From Mycolicibacterium aubagnense (GTDB lineage Bacteria > Actinomycetota > Actinomycetes > Mycobacteriales > Mycobacteriaceae), in contig NZ_AP022577.1 in NCBI RefSeq assembly GCF_010730955.1, forward strand, positions 1,240,001-1,304,000: DNA of 64,000 bases. The letters are read 5' to 3'. A model generated the notes under the pieces. It was given only the letters and a program-made list of their open reading frames with translations, made no database searches and had not been told where the DNA came from. The translations under genes were made by a program, and so were the position numbers. Shown here piece by piece: positions 60,079 to 64,000 of the stretch (positions are counted from its first letter, which is position 1; each line of letters opens with the position of its first letter).

Positions 60079-61709
60079 GAGCACTCCCGACGCAGAGCGA
60101 GCACGCTGCCGTCGCCGTCGGCAGAGACATAGAGGGTGCCGTCGGGTGCCGCGGCGATGCCCGCGAACGGGCCCTGCGGCCCGGAGAACGGCGGCAGGCC
60201 TTTGAGTGGTTTCGGCGCCACCCCGGGTGGCGCGCCGATGGGCAAATCCCAGGCAATGCTCGTGCGGGCCTTGCTGTTCAGATCGAACACGACAATTTCC
60301 TTGCTGCCCGCATCGACGACGTAGAGCCGTCCATCAGCCACGACGATGCCCTGTGGGCACCCCAACCCGTCGGCTACGACCTCGACCATCGAGCCCGTCA
60401 GTTTCACCACCCGGCCCGCCGCCGATTCCGAGACCAGCACCCCGCCGCCAGGCGCCATCGCAACCCCCACCGGATCCAGCAATCCCGTCGCCAGTGTCTC
60501 GACCCCACCGGCCCGCACCGCGAGCACCCGGCCCGACCCGAGTTCGGCGGCGACCACGGTATCGCCGTCGACCGCCACCCCGTACAGCTGGTCGAATCCG
60601 TCTGCCAGCACCTCGGTTTCGGCGCGGGCGGGCGCATACCGACTGATCTGACCACCCGAAGTGGTCACCACGAACTCTCCCGCACCACAGGGCGCCAGGC
60701 CGCGCAGGAACCCGGGATATCCCGGTGAGAACAGCATCCCGACCGTCTGCAGCCCACCGTCGGCGCCCACCGCATAGAGGTAGGTGCCGTCGGCGATGTA
60801 CAGTCGGCCATCATCTCCGACCGCGAGGTCCAGCGGCCAGTTCAGCCCACCCGGCAGCAGAGCACGCGTCGATCCGTCGGGGAGAATCTCGGTGATCTCG
60901 CCCGTGAAATGTGATGCGAACAAACGATTTCCGACAAAGGTCAGGTTGTCGAGCCCCGGCGTCAGCTGCGCCAGCACACGTTGTTCGCCACTGCGCGGGT
61001 CGATGCGGAGTACTTGTCCGCTGGCCACCTGAGTGGAAACCATGAAGCCGTCGGCATCGAACTTCACCGCGTCGGGCACCCCGAGGCCTGCCGCAACCCG
61101 CTGCGGCTCACCACCATTCGGGTCCACCCGCCAGATCTCATTGGCACTCAACACCGGAAAGTACAGCATTCCATCGGGACCGATTTCCATCGCGTTGGGT
61201 GACGGCAAGTCCTCCAACAGAACCCGCACCACTCCCCCGTCACGGTCGAGCTCCATCAGCCGCCCACCGTCACGACATTCGTTGACGAACACCCGATCCT
61301 GGTGCACCGTGATGCCGTTGGCGCTGGGAAGGTCGTCCCGAAGCACGCGGGTCCGGCCCGCGGTGTCGAGCACGCTGACCCGGCCGTCCATCACCTCGGT
61401 GGCGTACAGGTTTCCGGCTGCGTCGAACGCAACGTCGTCGGGCGCGATGATGTCGCCGCCCTTGGCGGCCACGGTCGCCAGCTCTCCGGTGACCGGGTCC
61501 AGGGCGCTGATCTGACTGCCGGTCACCTGCGCGACGTAGATGCGCCCGTCGGGACCGGTACGCAATCCGTTGGCACCGAACAGCCGACTCGGCGCGGTCA
61601 CCCGGTCCAGACGCCAGCCCTGCGCAACACTCGGTCGGGTCGCGATATAGCGGCTCATGAGCGGCGACGGTATCAAGCCGCAGTAGTCCAGACAATAGGG
61701 CGTCGTCAT
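60075..61709 (-). CDS. NHL/SMP-30-like beta-propeller protein
   Basis: 544-residue protein made of repeated NHL/SGL-type blades, each with patterns such as GPDGRIYVAQ, DAAGNLYATEV, DADGFMVSTQ, GDDGRLYIADG and APDGTLYVSADG. There is no signal peptide, so it is cytoplasmic. Strictosidine-synthase-, lactonase- and gluconolactonase-like propellers use similar repeats, so it may be a lactone hydrolase or a binding scaffold; no catalytic set is clear. It is the first gene of the leftward operon with GntR, two ligases and an SDR, and is divergent from the SDR-Rieske genes across a gap holding palindrome C. Confidence 0.82.
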   Translation of the reverse strand: MTTPYCLDYCGLIPSPLMSRYIATRPSVAQGWRLDRVTAPSRLFGANGLRTGPDGRIYVAQVTGSQISALDPVTGELATVAAKGGDIIAPDDVAFDAAGNLYATEVMDGRVSVLDTAGRTRVLRDDLPSANGITVHQDRVFVNECRDGGRLMELDRDGGVVRVLLEDLPSPNAMEIGPDGMLYFPVLSANEIWRVDPNGGEPQRVAAGLGVPDAVKFDADGFMVSTQVASGQVLRIDPRSGEQRVLAQLTPGLDNLTFVGNRLFASHFTGEITEILPDGSTRALLPGGLNWPLDLAVGDDGRLYIADGTYLYAVGADGGLQTVGMLFSPGYPGFLRGLAPCGAGEFVVTTSGGQISRYAPARAETEVLADGFDQLYGVAVDGDTVVAAELGSGRVLAVRAGGVETLATGLLDPVGVAMAPGGGVLVSESAAGRVVKLTGSMVEVVADGLGCPQGIVVADGRLYVVDAGSKEIVVFDLNSKARTSIAWDLPIGAPPGVAPKPLKGLPPFSGPQGPFAGIAAAPDGTLYVSADGDGSVLALRRECS

Positions 61710-61753
61710 CGCACCGAACCTCTTGACGAGCTGATTCTCCCTGCGGAATAGTG

Positions 61754-61770
61754 TTCTCCAATATGCAGAA
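61754..61770. promoter_or_regulatory. 17-bp operator-like palindrome, site C
   Basis: TTCTC-CAATATG-CAGAA; extended it reads TGTTCT...AGAACA. It lies 44 bp before the propeller start and 26 bp before the divergent SDR start, and its left flank (GGAAT-GT) matches site A. Confidence 0.6.
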
Positions 61771-61796
61771 CAAGCTATGTTGTCCGGACAATTAGC

Positions 61797-62648
61797 GTGT
61801 CGACCACAGGACTCTTGAGGTTGGACGGCCGCATCGTTGTCGTCTCCGGCGCCGGCGGTGGTGGCATCGGCACCACCGTGACCCGGATGGCCGCGGAAGC
61901 AGGGGCGACGGTGATCGCCGTCAGCCGTTCACAGGCGAACCTCGATCGGCACGTCGTGCCGCTCACTGCCGCCGGCCTCGCCGTCATCCCCATCGCGGCC
62001 GACGCATCCACCGACGAAGGCATCACCGCGGTGATCGACCTGGTGCGCCGCACCGATGGCGCCCTGCACGGCCTGGTCAACGTTGCGGGCGGTGCCGAGC
62101 CCGGCACCTGGATGCCCTCGACGCGGGTGACGCGTGACGACTGGCGGGCGTTGTTCAACCGCAATCTCGAGACAGCGTTCTTCATGAGCCAGGCCGTGGC
62201 CAACGAACTTCGTGCCACCGGACGTCCCGGGTCCATCGTCTCGATCTCGTCGGTCAGCGGCATGAACACCGCGCCCTTTCACATTGCGTACGGCACGGCC
62301 AAGGCGGCCATCGTCGCGATGACCAGGACCATGGCGGTCGAGCTCGCGGCCCACGACATCCGCGTCAACGCCGTCGCCCCCGGGGTCACCCAGACGGCCG
62401 CCTCGGCGACGTATGTGGACGACGATCCGGATCGCGATCGCCAAGCCATCGCGATGGGCCGCCGCGGGCACCCCGAAGAACAGGCCGGCGCAATCCTTTT
62501 CCTGCTGTCGGACCTGTCGAGCTACATGACCGGCCAGACCCTGCTGGTCGATGGCGGCCTCAATCTCAAGTGGAGTCACCTCGGCGCCGACCACACTTCG
62601 TTGTTCCTCAAAGACGAGGCCTTCCGCACCACGATCAAGGAGATGTGA
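61797..62648 (+). CDS. Short-chain dehydrogenase/reductase
   Basis: 283-residue SDR with a GTG start. The glycine motif is VVSGAGGGGIGTT, slightly expanded, followed by VNVAGGAEPG in place of NNAG, serine in SISSVSG and YGTAKAA as the catalytic Tyr-x-x-x-Lys. All key residues remain. Its stop overlaps the Rieske oxygenase start (TGATG), so the pair is coupled; a dehydrogenase next to a ring-hydroxylating oxygenase often handles the diol or alcohol product. The promoter carries palindrome C. Confidence 0.9.
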   Translation: MSTTGLLRLDGRIVVVSGAGGGGIGTTVTRMAAEAGATVIAVSRSQANLDRHVVPLTAAGLAVIPIAADASTDEGITAVIDLVRRTDGALHGLVNVAGGAEPGTWMPSTRVTRDDWRALFNRNLETAFFMSQAVANELRATGRPGSIVSISSVSGMNTAPFHIAYGTAKAAIVAMTRTMAVELAAHDIRVNAVAPGVTQTAASATYVDDDPDRDRQAIAMGRRGHPEEQAGAILFLLSDLSSYMTGQTLLVDGGLNLKWSHLGADHTSLFLKDEAFRTTIKEM

Positions 62649-64000
62649 TGGAGGAGCTGTCACAGCCGACGATGATCGGCGTCGACGCGTATGTCAGTCC
62701 CGAGTACGCCCGTGCCGAGCGGGATCGGTTGTGGCGCAAGGTATGGCAGCAGGTCGGGCGCGTCGAGGAGCTGCCGGAGATCGGCAGCTACCTGACCTAC
62801 GACATCCTCGATGACTCGATCATCGTGGTCCGCACCGGGGCCGGCACGACGGCAGATGATTTCCGGGCCCACCACAACGTCTGCATGCATCGCGGACGCC
62901 GGTTGGTCGACACCCCGGACGGCGCGAAGCACGCCTGCGGGCGCAGCCCCAAGAGCTTCGTGTGTGGATTCCACGGCTGGACTTACGGACTCGACGGCGC
63001 CTGCACGCATATTCGCGAGCAGGACGACTGGCAGGGTGCACTAACCGGGCAGAACACGCACCTGGCTCCGGTGCGCGTCGAGTGTTGGGGCGGCTGGCTG
63101 TTCATCAACATGGACACCGACTGCGAACCATTGGCTGACTACCTCTTTCCGGCAGCCAAAATCCTTGACCCGTTCCGGCTGGACAACATGCGCTACAAGT
63201 GGCGCAAGTGGCTGAACTTCGACTGCAACTGGAAAGTCGCGATGGAAGCCTTCAACGAGACCTACCACGTGTTCACCACCCATCCGGAGTTCAACCGGTT
63301 CGGCGAGTTCAAGGGCTGGGCCAAGGCACAGGGCCGGCACAGCAACATCGGCTATGACGCACCCAAAGGTCTCGACGAAACAAAGTCGAAGATTCGGCTC
63401 GGGATCGGCGACCCGCGCATCTCGACCGCCGAAATGCAGATCTACACAATGGAAGAGACCAACGCGACCACCACGCAGACGCTCGTAGATGCCGCCAAAC
63501 GCCTGGTCGACGAGTTACCGGAGGACACCCCGGCGGACAAGGTGCTGGAGCATTGGCTGTCCTCGGCACGCCGCGATGACGAGGCGCGCGGCGTCATCTG
63601 GCCGACCATCCCCGCCGATGTCCTGGGCCAGAGCGGCACGGCGTGGCAACTCTTCCCCAACTTCCAGATCGGCCAGGGCCTGACCAGCGCGCTGTGTTAC
63701 AGCGCCCGGCCGGATCCGAGCTACGACCCGAACAAGTGCATCTTCGAAGTCGCGGTGTTCGAGCTGTATCCGAAAGGCCGAGAACCGCAGACGGAATGGG
63801 AGTACACCCCCAAAGACAGCCCGAATTGGCTGTCGGTGCTGCCGCAGGACTTCTCGAACATGGCCGCGGTGCAGCAGGGCATGAAGTCGGCCGGCTTCCC
63901 CGGCACGAAGCCCAATCCCTACCGGGAACGCAGCACCGTGAATCTGCATCACCAGCTGTCGAAGTACATGGGCACCGGCGAACCACAGGAGTTGCGATGA
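62648..64000 (+). CDS. Rieske non-heme iron oxygenase, alpha subunit
   Basis: 450-residue aromatic-ring-hydroxylating-type oxygenase. The [2Fe-2S] Rieske ligands are Cys79/His81 (CMHRGR) and Cys106/His109 (CGFHGW); the non-heme iron ligands are His207 and His212 in NETYHVFTTH with Asp401 in LPQDFSNM. It should hydroxylate or demethylate an aromatic or other hydrophobic substrate with electrons from a reductase not seen here. The start ATG shares one base with the SDR stop. The stop codon falls on the last base of the window, and its final ATGA suggests another coupled gene starting at 63997. Confidence 0.93.
   Translation: MEELSQPTMIGVDAYVSPEYARAERDRLWRKVWQQVGRVEELPEIGSYLTYDILDDSIIVVRTGAGTTADDFRAHHNVCMHRGRRLVDTPDGAKHACGRSPKSFVCGFHGWTYGLDGACTHIREQDDWQGALTGQNTHLAPVRVECWGGWLFINMDTDCEPLADYLFPAAKILDPFRLDNMRYKWRKWLNFDCNWKVAMEAFNETYHVFTTHPEFNRFGEFKGWAKAQGRHSNIGYDAPKGLDETKSKIRLGIGDPRISTAEMQIYTMEETNATTTQTLVDAAKRLVDELPEDTPADKVLEHWLSSARRDDEARGVIWPTIPADVLGQSGTAWQLFPNFQIGQGLTSALCYSARPDPSYDPNKCIFEVAVFELYPKGREPQTEWEYTPKDSPNWLSVLPQDFSNMAAVQQGMKSAGFPGTKPNPYRERSTVNLHHQLSKYMGTGEPQELR

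Noticed and set aside
1-64000. tRNA, rRNA, CRISPR or prophage features
   Set aside because: No tRNA-like clover leaf with CCA-type end, rRNA segment, spaced direct repeats or phage structural genes were seen on reading both strands.

Overview
The window is a stretch of high-GC actinobacterial chromosome, most likely from a fast-growing environmental Mycobacterium (Mycolicibacterium-type). Pointers are the many fadD/fadE-type lipid genes, two Mce-associated membrane proteins, a 13E12-type HNH protein behind a mycobacterial-type LexA box, a MoeY/diguanylate-cyclase pair arranged as in M. tuberculosis Rv1355c-Rv1354c, a cyclase/cNMP-MscS pair like Rv2435c-Rv2434c, and frequent GTG starts. I see no rRNA, tRNA, CRISPR array, insertion sequence or prophage. 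Coding density is high, with many 1-20 bp overlaps that suggest translational coupling.

Layout. 1-2.9 kb: beta-oxidation genes (thiolase fragment, SDR, acyl-CoA dehydrogenase, MaoC hydratase). 3.3-8.0 kb: a three-gene run (GNAT-like protein, E1-like/nitroreductase fusion, GAF-GGDEF-EAL c-di-GMP enzyme). 8.0-16.8 kb: a FAD-type protein, a TetR of the butyrolactone-receptor type, a paired acyl-CoA dehydrogenase operon, an amidohydrolase opposite an AraC regulator, a P-loop kinase and an acyl-CoA ligase. 16.9-22.1 kb: a DUF2127 membrane protein and an OmpR-type two-component system with a GT39-like membrane glycosyltransferase. 22.2-28.0 kb: two paralogous small exported proteins with duplicated leaders, a photolyase, a GerW/YtfJ-like protein and a large secreted phosphoesterase. 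28.0-34.3 kb: a large acyl-CoA dehydrogenase opposite its likely TetR regulator, then a degenerate class III cyclase coupled to a cNMP-binding MscS channel. 34.3-42 kb: three acyl-CoA ligases, a Mce-associated pair and the 13E12/HNH gene.

42.1-64.0 kb is an accessory catabolic block. One leftward run encodes a NorD/NorQ-like VWA-AAA+ pair, a periplasmic-binding-protein fold without a signal peptide, an AveC-like membrane protein, an SDR, an aldehyde dehydrogenase and two P450s. Facing it are an SDR, a tandem double-TetR regulator, a crotonase and a small secreted protein. Further right lie a ligase-SDR-ligase-GntR-NHL propeller operon and a divergent SDR plus Rieske oxygenase. The enzyme set (oxygenases, dehydrogenases, CoA ligases, hydratase) suits oxidation, CoA activation and beta-oxidation of a hydrophobic, possibly cyclic substrate; the substrate is not visible from sequence.

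The most notable regulatory signal is a family of related 17-bp imperfect palindromes at five promoters (about 40.43, 51.97, 53.05, 54.41 and 61.76 kb), which would tie this block into one regulon. The tandem TetR is the best local candidate to control it.
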